Shown here in pieces: positions 17,121 through 25,969 of a stretch of DNA of 64,000 nucleotides (position 1 is the stretch's first letter; each line of letters starts with the position of its first letter). The position numbers were made by a program, and so were the translations under genes. The DNA comes from Chryseosolibacter sp964493505 (GTDB lineage Bacteria; Bacteroidota; Bacteroidia; Cytophagales; Cyclobacteriaceae): NCBI GenBank assembly GCA_964493505.1, contig CAZBNP010000017.1:37172-101171 (forward strand), written 5' to 3'. The notes beneath the pieces were generated by a model that was not told where the DNA came from, did not search any database, and worked only from the letters and a program-made list of their open reading frames with translations.

Positions 17121-18533
17121 ATGAGCGAAGCCGGGTTTAAACCTGAATTGTCACTGTGGGATGCCACAATGGTTGTTGCCGGCTCGATGATTGGCTCGGG
17201 TATCTTTATCGTTAGCGCAGACATTACCAGGAATGTAGGAAGTGCGGGATGGCTCATAGCGGTATGGGCTATCACTGCAGTGATGACTATCATGGCCGCC
17301 GTGAGCTATGGCGAACTGAGTGGCATGTTTCCGAAAGCAGGAGGACAATATGTTTACCTGAAGGAAGCCTACAATCCCCTGGTCAGTTTCCTCTATGGAT
17401 GGAGTTTGTTTGCTGTGATTCAGACAGCAACGATCGCCGCGGTAGGGGTGGCATTCGCCCGGTTCTCGGCCTATGTATTTCCGTGGATGAGTGAAAGCAA
17501 TGTGCTGGCCGATTTCGGGCTCTTCGATATCTCGGGAGCCCAGATTTCCGCGATCACGCTTGTGGTCTTTCTGACCTGGATCAATGCGCGGGGTATCCGC
17601 GAGGGGAAGCTTGTACAGACGACCTTTACGATCTCAAAACTGCTCGCCCTACTCGGATTGATGCTCTGCGGATTTTTGTTCGCCAGTGAAAACTTCTGGA
17701 CCGAGAACTGGCAGACGGGATTTACCGCTGTACAGGATGCGAGCGGCAAAGCACCTTCGGGATGGACACCTGTCAGCGGTGTTACCTTGCTGGGCGCCGT
17801 TGCCGCCGCGATGACCGGGTCGCTCTTCAGTAGCGACGCATGGAATAACGTCACGTTTATCGCGGGAGAGATCAAGAATCCACGACGCAATATCGGCCTG
17901 AGTTTGTTTCTCGGTACATTGATGGTGAGCGTGCTTTACATCCTGACGAACCTCATGTATCTGTACGTGCTGCCCATTGATGCAATTGCTTTTCCAAAAT
18001 CAGACCGGCTCGCGGTAGCCGCCGCAAACCAGATTTTTGGTGGTCCGGGTATGTATGTTATCGCTATCCTTATCATGATCTCTACGTTTGGCTGTAACAA
18101 CGGTCTTATCCTCGCGGGTGCGCGCGTGTATTACACGATGGCTAAGGATAAATTGTTCTTTCGCGAGGCGGGGGTGCTCAACAGGAATTCAGTACCAGCA
18201 TGGGCGTTGTGGGCACAGTGTATCGTCGCATCGCTGTTGTGTCTGAGCGGCGAATATGGGAACCTGCTCGATATGATATCATTTGTAGTCGTGATATTCT
18301 ATACCCTGACTATTGCCGGCATTTTTGTGCTGAGAAGAAAACAGCCTGATACGCCGAGACCGTATAAGGCCTTTGGGTACCCGGTGCTCCCGCTCATATA
18401 TATTGTGATGGGGACCAGCTTCTGTACGTTGCTCATCATCTTCAAGCCAGCGTTTACGTGGCCGGGACTGATCATTGCGCTGGCGGGTATCCCGATCTAC
18501 TATATTGCGAGCCGCAGGCCGGGGAAAGAGTGA
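17121..18533 (+). CDS. APC-superfamily amino acid permease
   Basis: A 470-residue inner-membrane transporter with about twelve hydrophobic segments. The first segment carries the substrate- and ion-binding GSMIGSGIFIV pattern of the APC family, and GELSGMFPKAGGQYVYL marks the second and third segments. The family imports or exchanges amino acids. The length and sequence resemble bacterial LAT-like transporters. The exact substrate cannot be told. It follows pafA after 57 bases in the same direction and may be cotranscribed; an imperfect dyad (17076-17093) lies between them. Confidence 0.88.
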   Translation: MSEAGFKPELSLWDATMVVAGSMIGSGIFIVSADITRNVGSAGWLIAVWAITAVMTIMAAVSYGELSGMFPKAGGQYVYLKEAYNPLVSFLYGWSLFAVIQTATIAAVGVAFARFSAYVFPWMSESNVLADFGLFDISGAQISAITLVVFLTWINARGIREGKLVQTTFTISKLLALLGLMLCGFLFASENFWTENWQTGFTAVQDASGKAPSGWTPVSGVTLLGAVAAAMTGSLFSSDAWNNVTFIAGEIKNPRRNIGLSLFLGTLMVSVLYILTNLMYLYVLPIDAIAFPKSDRLAVAAANQIFGGPGMYVIAILIMISTFGCNNGLILAGARVYYTMAKDKLFFREAGVLNRNSVPAWALWAQCIVASLLCLSGEYGNLLDMISFVVVIFYTLTIAGIFVLRRKQPDTPRPYKAFGYPVLPLIYIVMGTSFCTLLIIFKPAFTWPGLIIALAGIPIYYIASRRPGKE

Positions 18534-18548
18534 TTCGCAACGGTCGGT

Positions 18549-19442
18549 TTAACCGATCTGTTTTGCGAGTATCGAGAGCCCTTCTTCGAATGAATGCGGT
18601 TCATAACTCAATTCCCTCCGTGCTTTGTCGATAATAAACCCCGTCTTCAGTGGACGGCGCGCGGGTTGCTTGAACCGGCCGGAGTCAGTAGGAGTAATAA
18701 GCGATTTATCAAGATTGAAATACTCCGCGGTGCGGATCGCAATATCATACGGCGTCATAAGATCTTTTCCCGAGATATGGTAAATACCCTTTGCGCGCTT
18801 TTTCGCCGCCAGAGAGCAGCCTAGTGCGAGATCCTCGGCGAGAGTAGGTGTGCGCCATTGATCATTGACAACTTGAATGCTCTTGTTTTGCTCCAGGCTG
18901 TTTTTGACCCACAAGACGATGTTAGACCGGCTCATGTCATGAGTGATGCCAAATACCAGTACCGTCCGCAAAATTGTCCAGGGTATCAAGCTTGCCTGGA
19001 TCGCCCTTTCCGCGGCCAGTTTACTTTCGCCATAATGGTTGACCGGATTCGGCACGGCCTCCTCATCAAGTGGCCCGGAGCTCCCGTCAAAAATGAAATC
19101 GGTCGAAACATGGACGAGATGGATGTGCAAAGCCTGGCAGCCACGGATCAGGTTTTCCACTGCAGTTACATTTACCTTCCAGCAAGCGTCACGTTGTGTT
19201 TCGCAATCGTCGACCTGTGTCATCGCCGCTGCGTTGATGATTATGTCAGGTTTCGTGACGCGAAGAACACCTTCCACGTTGTCGGGGTCAGTGATATCCA
19301 TCGAATGGAATTCACCATTCTCAATCTTCACGACAGATTTTCCCCTGGCGGTAGCAATCAGGTCAACACTTCGGTCGTTCTGCAAAAGTTGAGTGAGCTT
19401 CTGGCCCAGCAACCCGTTTGATCCGGTAACCAGTATCCTCAT
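18549..19442 (-). CDS. RmlD-like NAD(P)-dependent sugar-nucleotide reductase
   Basis: A 297-residue extended SDR. The N-terminus has the GSNGLLG nucleotide-binding motif, then INAAAMTQVDDCE, STDFIFDG and the catalytic pair in HYGESK. These match the dTDP-4-dehydrorhamnose reductase (RmlD) family. No other dTDP-rhamnose gene (rmlA, B or C) is nearby, so the substrate may be another nucleotide sugar or a different ketone. It lies 12 bases after the cyclophilin gene in the same direction and is probably in one operon with it. Confidence 0.82.
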   Translation of the reverse strand: MRILVTGSNGLLGQKLTQLLQNDRSVDLIATARGKSVVKIENGEFHSMDITDPDNVEGVLRVTKPDIIINAAAMTQVDDCETQRDACWKVNVTAVENLIRGCQALHIHLVHVSTDFIFDGSSGPLDEEAVPNPVNHYGESKLAAERAIQASLIPWTILRTVLVFGITHDMSRSNIVLWVKNSLEQNKSIQVVNDQWRTPTLAEDLALGCSLAAKKRAKGIYHISGKDLMTPYDIAIRTAEYFNLDKSLITPTDSGRFKQPARRPLKTGFIIDKARRELSYEPHSFEEGLSILAKQIG

Positions 19443-19454
19443 CGCGACGGCTTG

Positions 19455-20315
19455 TTAGTCTTCAGGATAAGTGTAACCGAAGTTTTTTTCGATTTTCTTT
19501 CTGGACATCTCTTCCACGGTAATGAACATCCTGACATCTTCGACCGGCCGGTCATTCATGTCGCGGGGAGTAGCGGCTATCTTGTCGATTACGTCAAGGC
19601 CACTGATCACTTTTCCAAACACGGTGTACTGGCCGTCGAGGTTTGGTGCTCCTCCTACCGTTGTATAGGCATTGAGTATTTCAGGGGCAATCTCTTTTTC
19701 GAGCGAGATGCCAAGCTGTTCTTCAACGACGGGTCTCAGGTTGTTGAGATACGCTTGAAAGCCCTGCTGGTCGCCGTGCTGCGCAAACGTATTGATTGAA
19801 TCGAGGTATTCTTTGTTCTCGGGTTTTTGGAAGAACTGTTGTAAGGCAGTGTTGAATTTTTGGGGATCGGTCTTCAACTGCTCCTCCGTTTGCTTCGTGC
19901 CCTGCACGATATAGAACTGGCTTCCGCTGGAAGCCTTTTGAGGGTTAACCTGGTCGCCGAGACGTGCGGCTGACAAAGCCCCTTTTTCATGAAAGAATTT
20001 TGGATTGAATTCTGCCGGAATGGTGTACGAGGGGCCGCCGTTACCCAATCGCTGACTGCTGGGCGCGTTCTTCGAATCCGGATCGCCCCCCTGTATCATG
20101 AACCCCTCGATCACTCGGTGAAACAGGAGGCTGTCGTAGTATTGTTCATTCACCAGTTTCAGGAAGTTCTCCTTGTGCTTGGGTGTTTCGTCATACAGGA
20201 TGGCAACCATATCGCCAAAATCGGTTTTAATAGTTACTACCTGATCAGTTTTTTGAGCGCATCCAGTCATCATAATCGTTACAATAGGGAAGAGTACTAA
20301 GATTAATCGTTGCAT
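19455..20315 (-). CDS. Cyclophilin-type peptidyl-prolyl isomerase, lipoprotein
   Basis: A 286-residue protein starting MQRLILVLFPIVTIMMTGC, a clear lipoprotein signal with a TGC lipobox, so it acts in the envelope. The cyclophilin fold is seen in FHRVIEGFMIQGGDP, GALSAARLGDQVNPQKASSGSQFYI and YTVFGKVISGLDVIDKIA. A helical insert of roughly 80 residues (about 150-225) splits the domain; such inserts are seen in Bacteroidota members. It should speed proline isomerisation during folding of exported proteins. The ATG at 20315 is chosen over 20351 because it begins the signal peptide. Confidence 0.9.
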   Translation of the reverse strand: MQRLILVLFPIVTIMMTGCAQKTDQVVTIKTDFGDMVAILYDETPKHKENFLKLVNEQYYDSLLFHRVIEGFMIQGGDPDSKNAPSSQRLGNGGPSYTIPAEFNPKFFHEKGALSAARLGDQVNPQKASSGSQFYIVQGTKQTEEQLKTDPQKFNTALQQFFQKPENKEYLDSINTFAQHGDQQGFQAYLNNLRPVVEEQLGISLEKEIAPEILNAYTTVGGAPNLDGQYTVFGKVISGLDVIDKIAATPRDMNDRPVEDVRMFITVEEMSRKKIEKNFGYTYPED

Positions 20316-20387
20316 GTTGTGATTTGAGTTATTTCGGGTTGAAAATACCATCGCCGGGTTTTAACTGAAGTTTGGGGGACTGTCTGG

Positions 20388-21320
20388 TCACCCCGAATCC
20401 ATATCCCGTATCTCGCGTAAGATCTTGTCGCCACCTAGCGCCAGGACTTCCTGCGCAACGCTTTTGCCCAGGTCCTTTCCGTCTTCGACAGGTGCCGCGC
20501 GTTTTATTTTCACGATTTCGCTTCCATCGAGCGAAATGATACCCGCTTTCAGGTTTACGGTGCTGCCGTCGAGCCACGCGTAGCCGAACGAAGGGATGCT
20601 GCATCCTCCTTCCAGTTTTTTCAGGAATGCGCGTTCTGTGCGCAAACAATATTCGGTTTCTTCGTGGTTCACCCAGCGCCGGATGATTTCCTTTTTTTCG
20701 AAACTGAGTTTTTTGTGGGTTTCTACGACGATGCTACCCTGACCTACCGGAGGAACGAAGTAACTCGTTTCAATCCGTTCGGTAATCAGATGATCGTAAC
20801 CCATTCGGTGCACGCCGGCATAGGCGAGGATCAGCGCATCACAGTTGCCGGCCTCAAGTTTAGCCAGTCGTGTCTGCAGGTTGCCCCTGACCGGCACTGT
20901 GTGTGCGGCAGGGTAGAAATGCCTGACAAACGCTACCCGTCGTGCCGATGAAGTGCCGATCGTAATGTTATCATTCTCGAGATGAAAATCTTCGAATTTG
21001 CTGATCACTACGTCGTTGACGATCTCCCGTTCGGTAAACGCGAGGAGTTCCAGTTCATCCGGTATGGATGATGCGATATCCTTTGCGCTGTGGACAGCGA
21101 TATCGATAGTACCCGCGAGCAATTGTTCCTCGATCTCCTCGGTGAATACACCCTTGCCACCAATCTTGGCGATGGTGACATTGAGTATTTTGTCGCCGCG
21201 GGTTTCGATCGGCACGATTTCTGTCCGGAAGCCCGAAGGCGCGATCAGGCTGGCTACGTGATTCGCCTGCCACATTGCCAGTTTGCTGCCTCGTGTTCCT
21301 ATGCGGATTGTTTGGTTCAT
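20388..21320 (-). CDS. hemC: Hydroxymethylbilane synthase (porphobilinogen deaminase)
   Basis: This 310-residue enzyme joins four porphobilinogen units into hydroxymethylbilane in haem synthesis. The N-terminus RIGTRGSKLAMWQA, the HSAKD segment with catalytic Asp81, GTSSARR, and the EGGC site with Cys240, which carries the dipyrromethane cofactor, are all present. The HSAKD form replaces the more common HSLKD or HSMKD. Other haem genes are not nearby. It sits in a leftward run after holB (92-base gap) and before the cyclophilin gene. Confidence 0.95.
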   Translation of the reverse strand: MNQTIRIGTRGSKLAMWQANHVASLIAPSGFRTEIVPIETRGDKILNVTIAKIGGKGVFTEEIEEQLLAGTIDIAVHSAKDIASSIPDELELLAFTEREIVNDVVISKFEDFHLENDNITIGTSSARRVAFVRHFYPAAHTVPVRGNLQTRLAKLEAGNCDALILAYAGVHRMGYDHLITERIETSYFVPPVGQGSIVVETHKKLSFEKKEIIRRWVNHEETEYCLRTERAFLKKLEGGCSIPSFGYAWLDGSTVNLKAGIISLDGSEIVKIKRAAPVEDGKDLGKSVAQEVLALGGDKILREIRDMDSG

Positions 21321-21412
21321 GTCGTTAGTCGTGGGTCATTAGTTGTGCTGTCACAACGTTTTCTTCCTGCTCTTATGTTCTGCGTGCTTATAAGTTTAAT
21401 TTCTGATGGTTC

Positions 21413-22558
21413 TCAATTTTTCATTTTCAACTCTTGCGCGATCTTCAACGACAAGTCGAGGAAGATCATTTTGGCACTTCCATTGCGTTCGAGGTGATAA
21501 TCCGCCTCGTTGAGGAGTTGGAAAGAACGACTGGTCTTTTCGACGTTCAGGTATTTACTGAATTTCCGGACAAATTCCCTTTCCTCTCCACGGGTGCGGT
21601 TGATGGCTTCCGCGCCGGCGTTATACAACAGCGTTTCTCTCATGATGTTGATTCCATAAGTGATCACGTTTCTCTGAGCCAGCTTGTCGAGGGCGTGATA
21701 TTCGTCAGCCATACTCACGAGCAGGTTATACTGGTGTGCAAAGCATGCGCGCATCCAGTTGGTGAAGAATTCCGCGCTGTCGTCGTATTCCTGCCCGGCG
21801 AGCCGTTGCGCTGCGTTTATGTTTCCGTCAGCGAGTTGTACGATCCTTCGCGCTACTTCACTCTCTATCCCCTGGCCTTCGCATAGATAGCCTTCCAGCT
21901 CATCGTCTGAGAGCAGGCGGACCGTTACGATCTGGGTTCGGGAGATGATAGTCGGCATCAGCTGATCGGCGGCATTTGTGACGAGGATAAAGTAGGTATT
22001 CGGCGAGGGTTCCTCCAGTATCTTCAGTATACCGTTGGCGGCAGCGGCGTGCATCGTCTCAGGTTGCCAGATGATCATGACTTTATTGCGACTCTCAAAG
22101 GGTTTCAGCGCAAGTGCCTTGACGATTTCCCTGCTGGAGTCTCTGGAAATGATCGGTCTTTTGTCTTCGCCTCCGTAGTGACTGCGCCAGTCGATGAGGT
22201 CGCCGAAAGGCTGTTCCAGCAAGAACGATCGCCATGATTTTGTGATCTCGGCTTTCAGGCGATCGACCTCTTTTTCTTCCTTGGGAGTCTTTTCTCCTTT
22301 GGGAATGCTGAAGGGAAAGACAAAGTGCGTATCCGGATGAACATATTTAGCGCTTTTTACGCATGCCGCGCAAGATCCACACGAGTCATCGCCTCTGTTC
22401 TCACAGTGGAGATAGGAGGCGTAGGCTAACGCGAGTGATAGGTTGAGCGCGCCTGGCGCGCCTACAAACAACTGAGCATGCGCCGCGTGATTTGCCTTGA
22501 CGCCCTCGGTTAATACTTTTTTGACCTCTGTCAGTCCTGGTATATCTTGAAATTTCAT
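21413..22558 (-). CDS. holB: DNA polymerase III delta-prime subunit
   Basis: A 381-residue clamp-loader subunit of the replicative polymerase. It has an AAA+ fold with a degenerate Walker A (VGAPGALNLS, lacking the Lys), as expected for the non-hydrolysing delta-prime. The zinc module is seen as C-x7-C-x2-C-x2-C near residues 44-58. RDSSREIVKALALKPFE and ILKILEEPSPNTYFILVT are typical clamp-loader segments. The start MKFQDIPG at 22558 lies only 4 bases after the stop of the GlmU-like gene, so the two are probably translationally coupled. Confidence 0.92.
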   Translation of the reverse strand: MKFQDIPGLTEVKKVLTEGVKANHAAHAQLFVGAPGALNLSLALAYASYLHCENRGDDSCGSCAACVKSAKYVHPDTHFVFPFSIPKGEKTPKEEKEVDRLKAEITKSWRSFLLEQPFGDLIDWRSHYGGEDKRPIISRDSSREIVKALALKPFESRNKVMIIWQPETMHAAAANGILKILEEPSPNTYFILVTNAADQLMPTIISRTQIVTVRLLSDDELEGYLCEGQGIESEVARRIVQLADGNINAAQRLAGQEYDDSAEFFTNWMRACFAHQYNLLVSMADEYHALDKLAQRNVITYGINIMRETLLYNAGAEAINRTRGEEREFVRKFSKYLNVEKTSRSFQLLNEADYHLERNGSAKMIFLDLSLKIAQELKMKN

Positions 22559-22562
22559 GAAC

Positions 22563-23750
22563 TCACCCTGCGGTTTTGTGGTCCCACACACGGTGCAGTG
22601 CAGTCATCCTGTACACATGCTCCAAAATGTCGCGCTCTGTCTGATCGAGCACCTTTCCTCTCCTTTCCATTGCCTTTTGTGCTGTCGCAATGGCTCTTTC
22701 CATTTCATAAGTTACGATGCCCTCGGCGCCACCCCATGAAAACGAGGGAATATAGTTCCTGGGAAAGCCAACGCCAAATACGTTTGATGATACATCGATA
22801 ACAGTGCCGGTATTAAACATTGTGTTGATACTGCATTTGCTGTGATCTCCCATCATCATTCCGCAAAACTGGAGGCCGGTTTTTACAAAAGCATTCTCTG
22901 CGTGGCTCCACACCTTCACTTCATTAAATGTGTTTTTCAGATTGGAGGTATTCGAATCCGCCCCGAAATTGCACCACTCACCAACGACAGAGCACCCGAG
23001 AAATCCGTCGTGCGCTTTGTTGCTGTACGCAAACAGGACGGAGTTGCTTACCTCGCCGCCTACCTTGCAAAAAGGACCGACAGTCGTATCGCCGCGCATC
23101 TTTCCACCCATGTTGATATGCGCGCCTTCACAAAGCGCAAATGGTCCGCGGACCATCGCGCCTTCATCGAGTGAGCTGTTTTTCCCGAGATAAACGGGTC
23201 CGTTTTCGGCGTTGATGATGGCTGCTTTGGAAGTTACACCTTCTTCGACAAAAAGGTTCTCTTTACCGTAAACCACCGTGTGCCGGTCTTCCAGGTCTGC
23301 CGACTTACGTTGTGCTGTAAGTAACTTGAAGTCGACTCTGATCTGCTGGCCGTTCTCACGGAATATTTTCCAGGGTTTGTCAATGAGCACTACGGGTGAC
23401 GGATATTCGATGGTGTTTTCCTCTGCCATGTCGCCTTCCGGGTTCCGGGATGCAATCAGCAACTGTTCTCTGACGAGAAAGTATCCTGAAGGCAATGCCA
23501 TCACCGTATCTACAAGCCGCTGATCCGGACAAACGGCCCCGTTGATGAGCAGATTGTCATCTGAGTCAGTCTGTGGAAATTTTTTTTCGAGGTAGCCGGC
23601 TGTCCGAAATGTGACGCTCGTTTCCAGCCACTTCTCCCATTTCTCCTGAATCGTCAGGATACCGACGCGCACGGCACCGACGGGACGGGTATAAGTGAAG
23701 GGTAGGAGGTTGATCCTGATAAGGGGGTCATCAAAGAGAATGGCTGTCAT
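22563..23750 (-). CDS. Bacteroidota GlmU-like sugar-phosphate transferase
   Basis: A 395-residue protein resembling the alternative bacterial GlmU family. The N-terminal third looks like a degenerate nucleotidyltransferase domain (INLLPFTYTRPVGAVRVG). From about residue 175 a left-handed beta-helix of hexapeptide repeats follows, for example GPVYLGKNSSLDEGAMVRGPF. It is thought to act on glucosamine-1-phosphate and/or UDP-N-acetylglucosamine formation for cell-wall precursors, but this is based on family naming. It precedes holB by four bases. No canonical GlmU uridylyltransferase motif (LAAGxGTRM) is present. Confidence 0.82.
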   Translation of the reverse strand: MTAILFDDPLIRINLLPFTYTRPVGAVRVGILTIQEKWEKWLETSVTFRTAGYLEKKFPQTDSDDNLLINGAVCPDQRLVDTVMALPSGYFLVREQLLIASRNPEGDMAEENTIEYPSPVVLIDKPWKIFRENGQQIRVDFKLLTAQRKSADLEDRHTVVYGKENLFVEEGVTSKAAIINAENGPVYLGKNSSLDEGAMVRGPFALCEGAHINMGGKMRGDTTVGPFCKVGGEVSNSVLFAYSNKAHDGFLGCSVVGEWCNFGADSNTSNLKNTFNEVKVWSHAENAFVKTGLQFCGMMMGDHSKCSINTMFNTGTVIDVSSNVFGVGFPRNYIPSFSWGGAEGIVTYEMERAIATAQKAMERRGKVLDQTERDILEHVYRMTALHRVWDHKTAG

Positions 23751-23782
23751 CCTGTTGTGGATAGGTCGATCTTTTGTTTCTC

Positions 23783-23810
23783 CGCCAGGGTATCAAAATC
23801 TTACCTGGCG
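23783..23810. repeat. Short inverted repeat in the leader of the GlmU-like gene
   Basis: CGCCAGG (23783-23789) pairs with CCTGGCG (23804-23810) over a 14-base loop. It lies between the rpmE2 terminator and the GlmU-like start codon, and no T-run follows on either strand. It may be a leader hairpin of the downstream mRNA. Confidence 0.35.
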
Positions 23811-23815
23811 AAGCA

Positions 23816-23850
23816 AAAATAAAATAAAAAAGGTCTCCAGAACGAAGACC
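23816..23850 (-). terminator. Rho-independent terminator after rpmE2
   Basis: On the reverse strand GGTCTTC pairs with GGAGACC around a five-base loop (23832-23850) and is followed by a T-rich tract (TTTTTTATTTTATTTT). It ends the rpmE2 transcript and separates it from the GlmU-like gene. Confidence 0.85.
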
Positions 23851-23877
23851 CTCTCACAGTGCTTATTTGAAGAATAA

Positions 23878-24126
23878 TTAAGCTTTCTTTTGATATTTGT
23901 TCTTGAATTTCTCCACACGACCAGCCGTATCAACAAACAGTTTCTTGCCGGTGAAGAACGGATGAGAAGCGGAACTTACTTCCACCTTGATTACAGGATA
24001 TTCCTTACCATCTTCCCATGTGATGGTTTCCTCAGGTGTCTGCGTTGAGCGACTCAAAAACTTGAAATCGCTGGAAGTATCCCAGAAAACCACGTCTTTA
24101 TACTCCGGATGAATGCCTTTTTTCAT
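23878..24126 (-). CDS. rpmE2: 50S ribosomal protein L31, type B
   Basis: This 82-residue protein begins MKKGIHPEYKDVVFWDTSS and contains SASHPFFTGKKLFVDTAGRVEKF, the L31 signature. It has no cysteines, so it is the zinc-free type B form, which in many bacteria can replace the zinc-binding form when zinc is scarce. It has a textbook promoter and its own terminator, so it is monocistronic. No zinc-regulator site was recognised. Confidence 0.96.
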   Translation of the reverse strand: MKKGIHPEYKDVVFWDTSSDFKFLSRSTQTPEETITWEDGKEYPVIKVEVSSASHPFFTGKKLFVDTAGRVEKFKNKYQKKA

Positions 24127-24158
24127 GTCTGTAATTGCGTTTTCTTCTAAAAGGACTG

Positions 24159-24188
24159 CAAAGATAGGGATACGCGCCGAATAAGCAA
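24159..24188 (-). promoter_or_regulatory. Promoter of rpmE2
   Basis: Reverse strand: TATCTTTG (24159-24166) preceded after exactly 19 bases by TTG (24186-24188), a full match to the Bacteroidota consensus. The ATG is about 33 bases downstream of the box. Confidence 0.75.
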
Positions 24189-24201
24189 TGTCCGGTCAAA
24201 C

Positions 24202-24233
24202 TTTTGTTCAGCGTCGGATTTGGCGTATTTTTG
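24202..24233 (+). promoter_or_regulatory. Promoter of the Wzi-like gene
   Basis: TTTTG (24202-24206), 19 bases, then TATTTTTG (24226-24233) match the Bacteroidota consensus fully. It diverges from the rpmE2 promoter with only 13 bases between the two -33 elements. It also shows that the longer frame beginning at 24188 starts upstream of the promoter and is not the true start. Confidence 0.72.
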
Positions 24234-24289
24234 GACCAAAATGGAACCGTGGCGCCTATTGCCCTCAAAAATATCCCCAAAAAGGGGAC

Positions 24290-25966
24290 ATGAACCAGCG
24301 ACTTCTCTTATATCTCCTGCTCGCAACCGGGTTTAGTGCCCCTGCACAGAGTACATTCGTGCCGCTGAATGAAGATTATTATCACTGGATCGACCGGTAC
24401 GAGGTGAAGGCCGGGAAGATCATGCCCCAGCTGTTTACGACGATCAAGCCGTATAAGCGCTTGCATATTGTTGCCTTTATGGATTCGCTGGGCGCCGACG
24501 GCCTCTTGAACTCGCGGGCTGACAGGTTTAACCACGAGTACTTCACCAACGACAGCTGGGAATGGTCTTCAACCAGCTCCAACGATAGCAAACGACCCGT
24601 ACTCCGGCACTTTTACCGCAAAAAATCTGACCTCTATTCGGTAACGACGCCTGAGTTCGATCTGCATGTCAACCCCGTGCTGCACCTGGGCGCCGGCAGC
24701 GATTCACAGCGCGATGACATGCTGTATATCAATACGCGGGGAGTTGAGGTTCGGGGAATGATTGACAGGAAGGTGGGGTTTTACACTTATCTCGCCGATA
24801 ACCAGGCACTGCTTCCCTCGTATGTAGACGCAGGGGTAGCATCGGCAGGCGTCGTCCCTCATGAGGGGTTTTGGAAAAATTTCAAAGGGGGCGAAGGTGT
24901 CGACTTTCTTCACGCCAGGGGATACATCACGTTTGAGGCGACAAAAAATATCAACCTGCAGTTTGGACATGATCGTTTTTTTGTCGGCAATGGCTACCGG
25001 TCGCTGATCTTTTCCGATTATCCGCCACCGGCGTTGTTTCTGAAAACCAATGTAAAAGTATGGAAGCTTAACTACCTGTTTGTCATCAATCAGATGGTAG
25101 CTGAACCTCGGGCACGTAGCAGGCAGAGTGGATATCCCAACAAGTATGTCGCCCTGCATCACCTGAGTCTTAACATCGGGAAAAAGCTGAACGTCGGGGT
25201 GTTTGAGTCGGTTGTGTTCAGTCCCGGTGATTCACTGGGCTCCGGTGGTTTCCGGCTTGAATATCTCAACCCGATCATTTTCTACCGGGCTATCGAACAG
25301 CAGAACAGCAGTACCGACAATGTGTTGCTGGGTTTTGACTTCAAGTGGAATGCGTTCAGACGGTTGTCGTTCTATGGGCAGTTTATGCTCGACGAATTTG
25401 TTATTGATCATCTCCGTGACGGAGATGGGTGGTGGGCTAACAAGTTTGCTGTGCAGCTGGGTGGAAAATACGTTGATGCGTTTGGTTTGCCTAACCTCGA
25501 CCTTCAGGGGGAGTTCAATATTATCCGTCCGTACACTTATTCGCACGGTAACTCGTTTGGAAGTTATACCAGCTACGGCCAGCCACTGGCACATCCTGTT
25601 GGAGCGAATCTGAGCGAGGTTGTCTGTATTGCGCGTTATCAGCCCATGGGCCGCCTTCATCTGACAGGCAAGCTGATATTTACGAAAGTCGGGCGCGACC
25701 GCCCCGGAGAGAACTGGGGGAGTGATGTGCTAAAAGACTACCGCACCCGCGAGCAGAATTTCGGGAATGTGATCGGACAGGGATTGGCAAACGATATTCT
25801 CTTTGGAAGCTTCACGGCATCGTGGATGATCAGGCATAACCTCTTTGCAGATGCGTCGTTGGTGGTGAGACGAAGTGAGAGTCCGGAACTGTTGTATAAC
25901 AGCAACAGTACTATTGCTTCCGTGGCGCTGAGATGGAATATCGCACAACGGCTTTACGATTTTTGA
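24290..25966 (+). CDS. Outer-membrane beta-barrel protein, Wzi/capsule-assembly-like
   Basis: A 558-residue exported protein with a signal peptide ending near residue 19 (SAPAQ). The mature part is rich in alternating hydrophobic strands with many aromatic residues and ends in a terminal aromatic strand (RLYDF), as in outer-membrane barrels. The segments GVDFLHARGYITFEATKNINLQFGHDRFFVG and GFRLEYLNPIIFYRAIEQQN resemble the Wzi-like capsule-assembly and gliding-related barrels of Bacteroidota. It may bind or assemble surface polysaccharide. An ABC exporter gene follows after 3 bases. Confidence 0.68.
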   Translation: MNQRLLLYLLLATGFSAPAQSTFVPLNEDYYHWIDRYEVKAGKIMPQLFTTIKPYKRLHIVAFMDSLGADGLLNSRADRFNHEYFTNDSWEWSSTSSNDSKRPVLRHFYRKKSDLYSVTTPEFDLHVNPVLHLGAGSDSQRDDMLYINTRGVEVRGMIDRKVGFYTYLADNQALLPSYVDAGVASAGVVPHEGFWKNFKGGEGVDFLHARGYITFEATKNINLQFGHDRFFVGNGYRSLIFSDYPPPALFLKTNVKVWKLNYLFVINQMVAEPRARSRQSGYPNKYVALHHLSLNIGKKLNVGVFESVVFSPGDSLGSGGFRLEYLNPIIFYRAIEQQNSSTDNVLLGFDFKWNAFRRLSFYGQFMLDEFVIDHLRDGDGWWANKFAVQLGGKYVDAFGLPNLDLQGEFNIIRPYTYSHGNSFGSYTSYGQPLAHPVGANLSEVVCIARYQPMGRLHLTGKLIFTKVGRDRPGENWGSDVLKDYRTREQNFGNVIGQGLANDILFGSFTASWMIRHNLFADASLVVRRSESPELLYNSNSTIASVALRWNIAQRLYDF

Positions 25967-25969
25967 AAC

